This document shows positions 34,719 to 45,689 of a DNA stretch of 64,000 bases, in pieces. The notes below the pieces were generated by a model. That model saw only the letters and a program-made list of their open reading frames with translations. It was not told the origin of the DNA and ran no database searches. Position 1 is the stretch's first letter. Each line of letters opens with the position of its first letter. Origin of the DNA: Chloranthus sessilifolius (lineage: Eukaryota > Streptophyta > Magnoliopsida > Chloranthales > Chloranthaceae); contig CM037588.1 of NCBI GenBank assembly GCA_021018995.1, positions 145,285,725 to 145,349,724 on the forward strand, written 5' to 3'. A program made the position numbers and the translations under genes.

Positions 34719-34913
34719 TTGTGAAGAAGAATGGGTCCTTTGTTCTAGCGTGGGCCCGCGATCAATCCACGAGTAAAACAACGGCAATGGGCACGTGGAG
34801 AGGCAATGTAAAGGAACCCTAGGCGTGGGGCAGTTTTTGATTTCAAAGAAGAGGAGGGGAGGGAGAAAATTTCGAATTAAAAGCCCCAAGTTGCTGTTTT
34901 AAACTCAGTTAAA

Positions 34914-35031
34914 CTGGCGCAACTAATAGTTCTTGCCAGCAAACTTGCCCCATTTACTTGGCGCAACTATTAGTTGCGCCAGGCTATTTTGAGACCCCTA
35001 GTGGCCTGGTGCAACTAATAGTTGCGCCAGC
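34914..35031. repeat. Inverted-repeat motif group upstream of antisense gene 1
   Basis: Three copies of the TGGCGCAACTA/TAGTTGCGCCA site (34914, perfect 34959-34981, and about 35007). They lie about 200 bp upstream of the first donor site of antisense gene 1. Confidence 0.9.
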
Positions 35032-36883
35032 CATTTAGGCTAGGTCTTGGGCTGGGTCTGGGCCAGATGAGAAGAACGGGTCCCCCGCTCCCCTTGGATG
35101 ATTCATTCCGCTGCTCCCGTCCAATGCACGCGCCCACAAGACGGCATTTCGATTATCCTTCGACTTGCCGTGGAAGCCGTGCTAAAATAAAAATAGACCA
35201 GGGTTAGCAAGTACCTCGGTCCTACAAAAATCCCCAGCAGAGAAGCCAGAAGCATTCACAAAAGACTTCACAAAAAAAGGGGGGTAACACAATAAACTGC
35301 AAAATTCCAAAAAATCCAAAAAAATAATAAACTTCAAAATTCCGAAAAAGTTCAAAGAAATAAACTTCAAAATTTCGAAAAAGTTCAGAAAAATAAACTT
35401 CAAAATTTCAAAAAATTCACATGAAATGATAGCTTTTAAAATTCAAAAAGTCACATGAAATGGTAGCTTTTAAAATTTCAAAAAATTCACATAAAATAAT
35501 AGCTTTTAATTCCAAAAAAATTCACATAAAATAATAAACTTCAAAAAAAAAATCCCAAAAAACATACAAAATAGCAATCAGAAAATTCAAAGAAAAATCA
35601 CATAAATGATAGAAAATCAAAAAAATGGATTTACATTCCCCACAGAGCGCACAAGCATAAAGCGGTAAAATATTGATATTTTATCAGCATTTCAGCTGTG
35701 CAACATTAACGCCCTAAGTCTAAGGCATCCCTTGGATTCTAGATCCTACTTCAAGGTAGGAGCAACGGTGTTAGTCCCGGTCAAACGGTCAATGTTTCGA
35801 TCGAGTTAACTCCATTGCTAAATCTTCATGATGAGCGCTTTGTTTTGGAATCATATGAACTTAAGTGTCTTAAGCTTCAAATTATTCATTGAAGAAGGTC
35901 AATCGTTGGTTGAAACCAACCTGTTAAGAATGAGATTACCCATCAATCAAACTATGTGCAACCATGCATTCGAAAGGGTTTATTTCCCTTTTATTTTCTG
36001 CAGGCTTAAAACCTGTATAGGCAGCGGTATCCCTGTAAAGTGTACGCCTTGCGTCTGGGTATTCGTATGATGGTCGTTTATCCCCGTAAATTATACCCGG
36101 GCGGGTCCGGGTCGGGGCTTCCATCGCCTTTGTTGTTGCTTATCGCCCCCGACGAGTGCATGATTATGCATAGTTAATTGATGATTATGATCATTGTTGA
36201 CAGAGACCAGGGTTGGATACCCCTTTTTTTTTTAGGAGGCACCCAATGTTTGGTTGGATCTGTTCAAGGGAGTCGAGACTGGATACTCTAGGTCATACCG
36301 AGCTAAAGCATGCTTTCAGGAAAATGACACGTACTCCCAAAAAGCGTTGTGACATCTATTCATTTCGCTCGGGTGGTTATGCTAAATAAACTTTGGGATC
36401 GATGGGTTCGCCCAGAGATCTCGAACCCTACTTTCAGCAGGGGCACCCACGAATAATCCGATGAGGCCATCAAATGCCTCATAGGATTGGACGCAGGTTG
36501 TGGAGCTTTGCGTATGTTTACTTCGCACCTATCTTTCAATGTGGGTCGATCACCCCTCCTACTTATGATACTGTTGAATTCAGAATAAATCTTAAACATC
36601 AAATACCTTCAAAATCATCCCTAGAAGTGAACGTCTTTCCCGACTATAGGGAGTTCGCAACTCATGCCACCTCGGTTATGCCCAGTAGTGTCGCTAAGCG
36701 CTTGGGAACCGATGACCTCGAGAAATGAATGATTAGCCTGGCACTCCAGGGCTTTCGTTTTCTCACCGTGTTATTCACTTGATGTTTGAAGTTCGTTTTG
36801 AATACAGCGGACCCGTCAGTATTGCCTTGGGCCTCTTCGAATGTCTCTTTTCTTTGGCATACGATCACCAGCGATCGAATACC
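35032..36883 (+). other. Element C 3' untranslated region
   Basis: No supported gene. From about 35290 to 35620 there are A-rich tandem units (AAACTTCAAAATTTCGAAAAAGTTC and AATTCACATGAAATGATAGC-like). The rest is unique sequence with only short random ORFs. Confidence 0.6.
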
Positions 36884-36892
36884 AAAGAGGGG
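36884..36892 (+). other. Element C polypurine tract
   Basis: AAAGAGGGG, four bases before the 3' LTR start (TGTAGACACCC). Confirms the + orientation. Confidence 0.75.
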
Positions 36893-36896
36893 CATC

Positions 36897-38519
36897 TGTA
36901 GACACCCAAATTTGGCCCAAGGCCCGATCGAAATACCATTCGAGAGAGGTGCAATTCTGAGCTTTTGATGGCGTATATGGAACCCTTAGGAATCACCCCA
37001 GACCCTTAGAAATTACCCTAGTTCCCTTAGGAACCTACCCCGAACCTTTAGAACCCATTCTGAACCCTTAGAACCCATTCCAAACCCTAAATCTAATCTT
37101 CTCGGGCAATGGATGAAGAATGGTGCACCAGGACTGGCTGAGGTCTTATACTAATATCAAATTATATACTATCAAAAAGAGGGCTTCTCCAGCTTTTCAA
37201 CGAGCCAAGAATCACCCAAATCAGAGGTGTACATCGAAAGATATGGCAATCTGAACCCCAGGGGCATAACTGTAAATTCACTTGGGCCCCCCTAGGGATT
37301 TGGCGAAAGTAATAGTTGCGCCAGGCATAATTTTGCCTGGCACAACTATTAGTTACGCTAGGCCAATTTCCCAGGATTTTAGCCTGGCACAACTAATAGT
37401 TGCGCCAGGTTCAATAGTAGGCCCCACCATCGCGAGCACATTTCCAGGCACTACTCTTCACTGTTTTACTGTACATTTACCTGGTGCAACTATTAGTTGT
37501 GCCAGGCATATGAATAGTAACTGTTGGGTTTTACCTCAAAGTTCGAGATTGGGGTTTGACTTGTTGACCATCTTGATCTTTGGGATGTGCTTTGATAGTT
37601 CTGTTGCACCCATTCCTTACCTATTTGTAACCCTCAAAGTGGCTTAAAGCCTCACCCCATCATCCACCATTAGAACCACCTTCACACCTTTCCAAGCTCT
37701 CAAAATCTTAGGAAACCTTAGATTTGAGATTACCTAATTGCTAACCCCAATCAGCATTTAAGTAGCCTCCTAATCCACCCTTTTCCTATAAATAGAGCCC
37801 CCCTCCCCTTGGTTTAAGGGTTGAGAATTTTTCTTAAGAGAGAAAGACCTCTAGGTGAGAAGTTCTTCCTCCCTTTGGTGTACTATTTTCCCTCAAAATT
37901 CCAGATTTCCAAAACCTCTTCCAAGCTTGTTCTTACTTCAAAAACACATAGCCTAGGTGTGTGTGATCCCCTAGCCTCCCTTCTCCCTCCCTTAGCTAGT
38001 AAGACTTAGTAGTTAGAACCCGTTTTTCTACCATCCAAGCCTTCAAAAGATCCTCCAAGCAAGCCACGCAAGGCTCTCCTACGGTGCTACAAGGGCCCGA
38101 GGGCTCCAGCTCTCCCCTTTCCTCTCCTATCTCTTTTTGGCATTCCTCTGCCCTCTCATTTGTGCCGTTACGCTGCCGATTTTTCGGTAGGAACGGAGGG
38201 GGCACAAATAGCATTGGAGGCCCATTTGGGCCAGAGGGAACCATTTCCTTTTCTCTTAATCTATTTTATTTTTGACCATTAGTAGAGACCGCGTTAAGCG
38301 GGTTGATCGGGTGCCTAACACCTTCCCGATCGATAACCGAAGCCCCTACCCAAGAGCCTTTGGTGTGGACCGGATTCAGAGTCATATTTTTAGCACTTCG
38401 GTGCTCTTAAAAATGAACTAGGTTTCCCGAGACACCGAAAGCTCCGGGTGGCGACTTTATTTTTTTCGTTAGGGAGCGCATCGTCGCGACAGGATCGTCA
38501 AAAATCCCACGGCTATACA
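36897..38519 (+). repeat. Element C 3' LTR
   Basis: Partner of 15622-17164. It carries the same TATA box (37787-37794) and four inverted-repeat motifs at about 37303-37510, all slightly degenerate. It retains a block of about 70 bp (38361-38431) with a TTCG hairpin that the 5' LTR lacks. Confidence 0.92.
38392..38405 (+). other. TTCG-loop hairpin in C 3' LTR
   Basis: AGCAC, TTCG, GTGCT: a five-base-pair stem with a UUCG-type loop, flanked by TTTTT and TTAAAAA that could extend the stem. It is missing from the 5' LTR. Confidence 0.65.
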
Positions 38520-38524
38520 CACCC
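38520..38524. repeat. Target-site duplication of element C (right copy)
   Basis: CACCC directly after LTR end ...GGCTATACA; pairs with 15617-15621. Confidence 0.8.
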
Positions 38525-38791
38525 CCACCTGAAGGCGCTCATACGCAGACCATCGCGGGTCTTTATGCACTTTTGGAAGCAAACACTCAGCAAATGGTGG
38601 AGAGTAATCGCCTTCTTAACCGATGATTGGATTACTACGACGCATTACACGCCGAGGAGATGCGCTTCATGTACCCCGCTGACTATCTACAGCGTTTGGC
38701 GACAGCGCAGGCGTGGTTCCTGGATGCGTCGACTTCGGGTGCGGGAGAGCATGGTGGTGACGGCGATCAGTCGGGTGACGCAGCGTCTTGA
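38525..38791 (+). pseudogene. Element A accessory ORF2, 3' part
   Basis: Resumes the gene cut at 15621. It reads ...PPEGAHTQTIAGLYALLEAN, a stop at about 38623, then AEEMRFMYPADYLQRLATAQ and STSGAG, ending with TGA at 38789-38791. The P-x-DY...STSGAG end is shared with element D's ORF2 (51500-51600), which confirms that these two pieces are one gene. Confidence 0.78.
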
Positions 38792-39391
38792 GAGATGTTT
38801 TTATTTGGTTTCATGTTGAATGGTTTTGTGAAGCAATTTTTTGAATATTCTAATTATTTAAAACAGGTACCAAAGGACATGTGTCCTTTCTAACAATCGT
38901 GGCATGGATGCCACCCAAAAATCTGTGCATACCTTTTTGTTGATGATATATATATATATATATGTTCCTGTTTTGACGTGTGCCATGTTCGGACATAGTT
39001 TAACTCGTTTGGGTGTGTTCTATGGTTTTGTTGTTGTTGGGATTACTAAGCAATTTTTGTTATGTAGCTGTTTTATCATGGATTCATACTCGTGATTTTG
39101 TTGTGAAGTTATCGGTATTTTTGTTGCAGGATGTGTGCTTGCAATGGACAATTGTGTGGCTATTATTGTATTTCGCTTGTTATTGCAAATGCGTCTGAAT
39201 CAGATTGTTGCAAGTTATTGTTGTCTATAGTGCAGTACATGTTGTGTTTTTGTTGTGCAACATCTATTGTTGTGAATGTGCAGGATGTGTGATTGTCATT
39301 CTGTTTTGAATGGGTTGTGCTGTGTGTGTCACTTCCCATGCTAGGGTGTGGGGGGGGCCCTTGAGTGCGATTTTTGCCGACGAAAATTCCC
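38792..39391 (+). other. Element A 3' untranslated region
   Basis: About 600 bp without a supported gene, T/G-rich, including a short TA run at 38946-38962. It ends with the stem-loop TTTTTG/CGAAAA (39371-39386), the same feature as in B and D. Confidence 0.6.
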
Positions 39392-39404
39392 AAAGAGGGG
39401 AGAA
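39392..39404 (+). other. Element A polypurine tract
   Basis: AAAGAGGGGAGAA immediately before TGTAACGTCCC. Confidence 0.82.
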
Positions 39405-39576
39405 TGTAACGTCCCAAAAATTTCTATGCTTAAATAGTGCACCTCGAGAAGTGGACTCAACTAGTTGTTTGTTTGACCGGGTCAATATTGACTTGATTGA
39501 CTTAGGTTGGTTAGTTTATGTTGCTTAGATCATGTGTGAGTGGTGGAGTTATGTATAATAGAAAAAGCTTAGTTGG

Positions 39577-39578
<2 letters not shown>

Positions 39579-39630
<52 letters not shown>
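39579..39630. repeat. (TA)n microsatellite
   Basis: About 26 TA units in the element A LTR, at the place where a TATA box would be expected. Confidence 0.95.
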
Positions 39631-39634
<4 letters not shown>

Positions 39635-40062
39635 CACTTCGTTAGTTGTAATGTTTTACACCCAAGTTAAATTATAGGTTATAAGAAAGGGGGAAGGGAA
39701 TTTATTTCCCTTGAGAGGGTTGTTGAGAAAGTTAAGAGAGAGTAAATGAGAGGGAGATGTTGTTGAGAACGGCGTATTAAATACGAATGATTGATCTGGG
39801 ATCAGAAAGCTAACGGATTTGCGCTTGGTATCGAGGAGAGATTCAAGATTTGGGGGTTTATGAAACCCTTGCATGGCTAGAATTTTGGATCAAAGGATTC
39901 AACTGTTGGAAATGGTAAGCTCTACTATTTTAAACTAGTTTTGGTTGCTAGGTTAAAAATCTAAGTGATTTTATTAGAGAAATAGATAAAGAATGTTGTG
40001 GATGAAGATGAGATGAGTTCTAGATGATAGAACTTGATCTGCATTGGAAATGGGCAAAATCA

Positions 40063-40322
40063 ATGGAACGAAATTAGTACTCGTTCAATCGATTTTGACC
40101 AATGAAGAAAGAAGAGAAATAAGGAACCTGAAGAAATCGATCAAACGATTTCAAAATCGTTCGATCGATTTGTGAACCTGTGTGAATGAAATAAAAATTG
40201 TTCGATTGGTTTGCTAGGGACAAGAATTAGGTGTAATGGATTTCTAAGGAAATCGATTGAACGAAATAAAATAGTTCAATCGATTTTTCAAATTGTTCGA
40301 TTGATTTAAAATCGTTCGATCG
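40063..40322. repeat. CGTTCGATCGATTTT-like motif array in A LTR
   Basis: About ten copies of (A)TCGTTCGATCGATTTT and variants, in both orientations. The same family lies in the spacer upstream of A's ORF2 (14385-14776). Confidence 0.85.
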
Positions 40323-41840
40323 GTTGGGACAATTACAAGAAATTGTTCAGTTTTTTCATGTGGACTGCTCATAGTTGGGGTTAGGCTTCTAACCCCAATG
40401 TTTTTACACACATAGTGATATGTTATGTGTGTTTGGCCAAGCCTAGTTTAAGCTGAACCTAAGGATGGTTAAACACTAGCTCGGAATGGAGGATCCATGC
40501 ATTTACATTGCATGTGAAGTAGGGAATGTCTGAACTTGTACAAGCATGTATGTAGTGATAGTATATGGATGCATGTTCATTTAACCTGAGTTGAAATTTA
40601 AAATGCTAAGAATAGTATTTGGAAGAAACGGTGTGTGTGCGTAAATGGATAAATGAGGAAATCAACTAGTAAAAGAATTAAGTCATCCCAGGGATGCATA
40701 TGTACATTGGGCATCTGAATGATGCATCAGAATGTGTGACATCCTAGGGATGTAAGGTGGATGTAAAGATTCACCTTATGTGAAGGTCCATGAATGGGAT
40801 TTGAACAGGCTGTGAATTATTAAGTATTTAGTACAATTATACGATGAATAACTATAAGTAGTGCACAATTTATTTAAGGTTTGTATAATACCCCATCGAC
40901 GTGGCGGTATACCCGTGACTGACTCGGTAGGATATCCGTGACCGGTATAGCGGCCAATCCGTACACCAGTAGACATCCCAGGGATGTATAGTAGTTATGT
41001 GCCCGTCGCCTATGACAAAGGGACTTGAGTCAGGTTACATAAAAAGTAGTCTGATTAGACGACGATGGAGGATATTCCATCGGGGCTCGATGCTATATTT
41101 CTCGGAGATTATTTAAGTTAATGATTTAAGTCATGAGATCTGCCTTGTTGCAAATATGAGAACTAGTGAGTATAAGATGCCATGAATAGTGTAGTAAAAG
41201 CATTCTGTTTATTTTTTTTGCATCTCAAACTTGTTTCTAATTAATTTTACATTGATGAAATCATGCTTTATTTATGTCATGAAATGTATGCGAGTAAAAT
41301 AGATATACTTGTTCAGATATTTTTCCTATTGAGCTAGAATGTAGCTCACCCTTGGACTATACATGACAGGTGTGGAGATAGGAGCTGCTTCTGGTGACGT
41401 TGATCTCGAGGACTCAAATTACGTTCCAGGGGAGGAGTCTGAGCCCCCTCCTGAAAGGTTCTTTTAGAAGACCCTCTGCATACTTTTATATTGTTTTGAG
41501 AGAGATATTTACGGCTTGGTATGTCCAGCCTGTTTTGTAAGGATAATGTAATATGAAGTATTCTTTTGTCGAACCATCTAGGGTGACTGTAGTTATGGCA
41601 CTGATGGTTCGGGTTGGTTCTTTTGCCCATACAGAGGCATGAGATTAGAACGATCTTTTGGGTTATATATTTATTGTGTTAAATAGTAGAACTGGAGATT
41701 TAGTTCTATGTTAATTCTTTTGTACATATTTTTCTTATGGTTGTGTGGATATACCAAGTGTTTCGTTTGTTATATGGGGCATGACCTCGAGGGTCGTGCC
41801 GATGGCACGGGATTCGGGATGATGAAATTCGGGCTGTCAC

Positions 41841-42070
41841 ATAGACCGTCATTTGTTTCATCAAAATAACGACTGTCTTCGACTATTGACCCCAAACAAC
41901 AGTTTTGAGCTATTATTTTTTGTCATTTAAAAAAAAAAAAACACTCACCCCATTTTTTTTACGACTCATTATGACTGTCATTTTTCTCTCATAAAATGGT
42001 GGTCATAGATGGGAAGAAGAACGACGATTTTCGATCGTCATTTATATATATATATATATATAATACATTA
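41841..42070 (+). mobile_element. CACTA-like subterminal region, cut by element A
   Basis: Right flank of element A. Repeated short motifs (ACCGTCATTT, AACGACTGTC, ACGACTGTCATTTT, GACGATTTTCGATCGTCATTT) resemble the subterminal repeats of plant CACTA transposons. The terminal CACTA itself would lie left of element A, outside the window, so the assignment rests on motif style. It ends in a short (TA)n. Confidence 0.4.
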
Positions 42071-43271
42071 ATTTAAAAAAATAATAATATAAATTAAGTT
42101 CAGAACAAAATTAACACAAAATCTTTCACCTGCATATAACAAATTAGTGCTTCCGATCAATGATCGGATTCCGATCTTTGAATAAACATCCAAAGGAGGC
42201 CCAATAACCATTACACAAGTAGTAAAAACACAAAAAGAAACAAGATAGATCTTTTTTTAAGTGATAAATAAAGTTCCATAACTGAAATATCATTATAAAA
42301 TTATCATTTACAAATCGGTCTACAGAGAATGGAGAAAGAAACCTATTTTTAGCTTCTAAGTAGAAAGATCTTATTCTTCGACTCTAGGAATCGAATCAAT
42401 AGAAGGAAAAAGAAAATAGAATAAAAAAAATTAGGTTAACCTAATTTCAAACTATTAGTGTGGCTGCCTCTTTTATTAGCATTTGAGCTTGATGAACCGA
42501 TGGAGACGAAGTGATCCTTAGGCACAATACTAGTCCCACTTCCAAAGAAGATCATGTAGTAGTTATATATCTGTTTTGCACAAAGAATGGAGTCATCAGA
42601 TTTCATTAACAATTATTCTCAATTGCTAGTTATTTCCAACATAGCACATTTTAAAAAAAAAATGAGGAATGGGAGATAACAGATAAAATGGTAAGCATTT
42701 TGATGGATAAATTACCTTCTTAGGTTTTTGAAATTGAACCATACTGAACCATACTCTGCTTCAAGTTATTTAGAGGTCCTTCTACTAAGCACTCATGTTC
42801 CTAATGAGATAGGCATCAAATTTAGCAACCATTATTTAATATCTTTAACAACCAAAAGCTCGTCCAGTAAAAATAAATGCATCATCATACAAGTTAAAAG
42901 TAAAACATGACCTAACCCAATTAAGCATGTAGTGATATACAACGCATGTCAAAACAAAAGTACATTGTTTACTTTCCCAGTGATTATGTAATGATGTACA
43001 ACACATGTCAAAACAAAAGTACATTATTTACTTTCCCAGTGATTTTTTTGTTTCCATTTTGAGAAGATCGAATTTTATTAAAGACAAATAATATAACTAA
43101 AGAAAACAATTTGGTTCCCCAATACAAAATTTTGAAACAAAATGCCAAGCCGTCCATTCCCTCCCCGCAGCTATGTTAGCATTAATACTTGGATAAGCAA
43201 TAAAGAAACACGAACGATTTCTTTTGCTAATATTCCCTGATCAAACATAACTAGACTAGATCTAGATATAC
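42071..43271. other. AT-rich sequence, no clear gene
   Basis: Mostly non-coding. A direct duplication of about 60 bp occurs near 42930-43045 (TGATATACAACGCATGTCAAAACAAAAGTACATT versus its second copy). On the - strand 42432-42560 reads as a short Ser/Asn-rich open end (VPKDHFVSIGSSSSNAN), which could be the last exon of the kinase-like fragment at 43272, but this is weak. Confidence 0.35.
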
Positions 43272-43357
43272 CTCATAAAGAATAAGACCAAAAGAGAATG
43301 CATCAACACTTCTGTCAAATATTTCATCTCTGTAAACTTCACGTGCTATGTATAAAC
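43272..43357 (-). pseudogene. Protein-kinase-like exon fragment
   Basis: An 86-bp segment between an acceptor (TTGTGCTAG) and a donor (GAG/GTATATC) encodes 28 residues including AREVYRDEIFDRSVDAFSFG and LILYE. This fits kinase subdomains VIII-IX (APE, then D-x-W/F-SFG-x-x-L-x-E). The APE motif reads ARE. The style is closest to plant integrin-linked or ankyrin-type kinases. No catalytic loop exon is nearby, so it is a fragment. Confidence 0.45.
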
Positions 43358-43654
43358 CTAGCACAAGGAAGAAACAATCATTACCTAGCTCCAAGTAAAG
43401 TGGTTGCACCAGTAACTCAAATAATGACAAAAAAAAATATCATTTAAGTTTATTCCCCAATGAAGTTTAAAAAGAATAACTATTGCAAAAGATTGTTAAT
43501 TTTCAAGGCGAAGAGTAGAGTTCATCAGACTGTATTTTGTTGCTTCCACCTCAAAACTCTTAAAAATTAAACATGACTATAGCCAGAACAAGAGTATAAG
43601 AAAATCAAATAAAGATTCAAGAAGGTGCCAAAATAAACTATGAAATGATTTCTT

Positions 43655-44370
43655 TAGGTCTTTCTGTAGGTCGTGCCTGGGTTCACGTGTGCAAGGGTTG
43701 GGCTCCTCCCAAACTGTCCTTTTTTGGTTGGAGCCTAACTTGGGGGAATATTCTTAGTATGTATAAGTTTATTAGAAAATGGAAAAGAATGAGATATAGG
43801 TGTATCATGTGTCTCCAAGAGGAGGGGACAGCTAACCATCTTTTCATTCACTGCTGCATTACGAAGGATATTTGGAACTTGGTCCTTAACACATTCAATG
43901 CCATTTGGGTTTTCCATTATTCTTGTGGGGACCTGATGGTGACATGGGACCGCGGTGGTTTTGTTGGGCTTAAAAATGCTTTTTGGAAAAATACTTTATG
44001 GGCTCTCATTTGGGCTTTGTGGTTCGAAAGGAATGATAGAATCTTCCATAAAATGAGGAGGCCCACGGCGATGATCATGAATGTCAAGGATTGGACTCTT
44101 AATGGGTTGTCCTGAATAGGGATGAGATTCATGATAATAGTGGGGAGCTTATCAAGGGGTGGGAGGATCTGCCATGAGTCTGCGACATGCCTGATCTGGG
44201 TGGGGTACCCTAGTCTGCCTCTCTTGCCTAGCTACTCCTTGCTTTTTCCTAGGTCTTTTGGTTTTTCCTTTTGGGTTGAGCATGTTGTGCTCTCTCATGA
44301 TTTGGGATCTTGTTGCGGTAAAGTTATGTACTCTTCTCTCTTTTAATATAATATTGCTTAAAAAAATAAA
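43655..44370 (+). mobile_element. L1-type LINE 3' end with RT zinc-binding domain
   Basis: The open frame to 44115 encodes the zf-RVT region found at the C-terminus of plant L1 polyproteins: APPKLSFFGWSLTWGNIL, then C-x2-C (RCIMCLQEEGTANHLFIHCC), then WALIWALWFERNDRIF. It is followed by about 230 bp of 3' UTR and an A-rich tail (TTAAAAAAATAAAA at about 44357-44370). The RT and endonuclease parts are absent, so it is 5'-truncated, the usual fate of LINE insertions. Confidence 0.8.
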
Positions 44371-44965
44371 ATTGTAGGTCTACAACATAAAATAACTATT
44401 AAGTGGCGAAACTACAATCACATTGATGAAAAATGAAAATGAAAAAAGAGTTGAATCCATCACGGGTTTAACTACTTATATGGAATTTTTATTCGAGATG
44501 TAAAAAAGAAAGCACAATGTGATAAAAAAGAAATGCACCTACGACATCAGAATTCTGTTTTCAAAACAACGAGAGATATTTGAAATTTCTATCTCTGCCA
44601 AGGCCATTTTCCACAATCCACCTCTCTCAGAAGTCAGGACAACAGAGGAAAGCAATTGGATGACCATTCATAAGATCTTAGGCCTCCTAAAACCTATCAA
44701 GAAGGACAGAGACAGTTAGACCGGAATCTTAGTCCCCTAATTGAACAAAGGGAATCAACCGCCACAATATATGGGGGAGAGTTGAGGTCACAAAATAGAT
44801 AGATACACAAAGACCAGCCCTATCCATGCTTCAGATGAATCACATTTCCCAAATGGACCAGCGTCTGCCAAAAGAGTTGCCTCATAAGAGACATTAGACA
44901 ACAACAATGCCTAGTACATTGAACTTTGATGGCACACTAATGATTAAAAAATTAATGGCTTATCC
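44371..44965. other. Sequence without a supported gene
   Basis: The 66-codon + ORF (44519-44719) shows no recognisable motif. Nothing else is supported. Confidence 0.4.
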
Positions 44966-45010
44966 CACTACAAGAATTCAGGTAAAATGACATTTTTTAT
45001 GCTTCATATA
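44966..45010 (+). mobile_element. CACTA-like transposon terminus
   Basis: CACTACAAGAATTCAGGTAA followed by AATGACATTTTTTATGC is close to the usual plant CACTA end (CACTACAAGAA...). No matching inverted end was found in the window, so the element's extent is unknown. Confidence 0.45.
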
Positions 45011-45313
45011 AGATAATTAGACATTTTTTCATGGCTTAGTTCATTAGGTGTTTTTAGATTTGAACAATAACAGAATAACCAAAAAGTAAATAAAAAATAT
45101 TTACATAAATTCTGTACATGATAAATAGACAGGGTAATTGAACACAACAGCATTAAAAATTTAGCAAAAAAAAACTGGAGCTAAAAATACTAAGCTATAA
45201 AACAAGTCATTGAGCAAACATGAATGGATGCCTTCAATTATATGTGTGTTTGTGTGTCAAATCCCAAATCCAACCTAATTGGATGCAAGAATATATGCAC
45301 AAGCAGTAATTAC

Positions 45314-45470
45314 CATCCCCTTGTGTTGATGATGGCATGGGTTCATCCGATTCACCTAACTTCATCCATTTTTCTGGTCCATCACCGGCCCCATTTCCAA
45401 AATCCTCTTCATCTTCATTTGCACTTAGTTTAACGGCCGGTGCCACAAGCTTTGACTTCTGTTTTAGACT
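45314..45470 (-). pseudogene. Exon-like fragment of unknown gene
   Basis: On the - strand an open acidic segment (KLVAPAVKLSANEDEEDFGN; KWMKLGESDEPMPSSTQG) ends at a good donor (GGGATG/GTAATTA). Upstream, to about 45640, the frame is broken. I do not recognise the family. Its strand matches the DRP2-like and kinase-like fragments. Confidence 0.35.
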
Positions 45471-45689
45471 AATGCAAGTTTGCCACTGGAACTAGATGTT
45501 ATAGGTTTCCGCATCTTATTCGATTTTGACTCAAATGGTTACTTATTGATGTTAGTGTTGGGCCGCAATGTCCCAGAGGAATTGGCGAGAACACCAGATT
45601 CAGACTTTTCGAATGCCAATCCCTTCTCTTGCTTCTCGTGATATAATGAGAGCTAGGAAAATAATCTATCAGAAAATATTCTTATCAAA

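Larger units (their letters stand above)
15622..38519 (+). mobile_element. Element C: 22.9-kb Tat/Ogre-like LTR retrotransposon
   Basis: Bounded by LTRs 15622-17164 and 36897-38519 and by CACCC duplications. The + strand carries gag, protease, G-patch, RT, RNase H, a second RNase H and integrase. Two antisense genes lie between integrase and the 3' LTR. Great length, the second RNase H, the D-N-G-S protease and antisense genes are typical of the Tat lineage (Ogre/Retand type). There is no chromodomain. Several stops and frameshifts show it is not autonomous now. Confidence 0.93.
39405..41840 (+). repeat. Element A 3' LTR
   Basis: 2436 bp, TGTAACGTCCC... to ...TTCGGGCTGTCACA. Both ends resemble the LTR ends of B read in its own sense. 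It contains a (TA)n run (39579-39630), a GA-rich stretch (39725-39765), and the CGTTCGATCGATTTT-like motif array (40063-40322). The 5' partner lies left of the window, so the two LTRs cannot be compared. Confidence 0.85.

Noticed and set aside
43600..44400. Target-site duplication of the LINE fragment (AAAATAAACTA-like strings on both sides)
   Set aside because: The match is imperfect and the 5' truncation point is not exact, so I cannot claim it.
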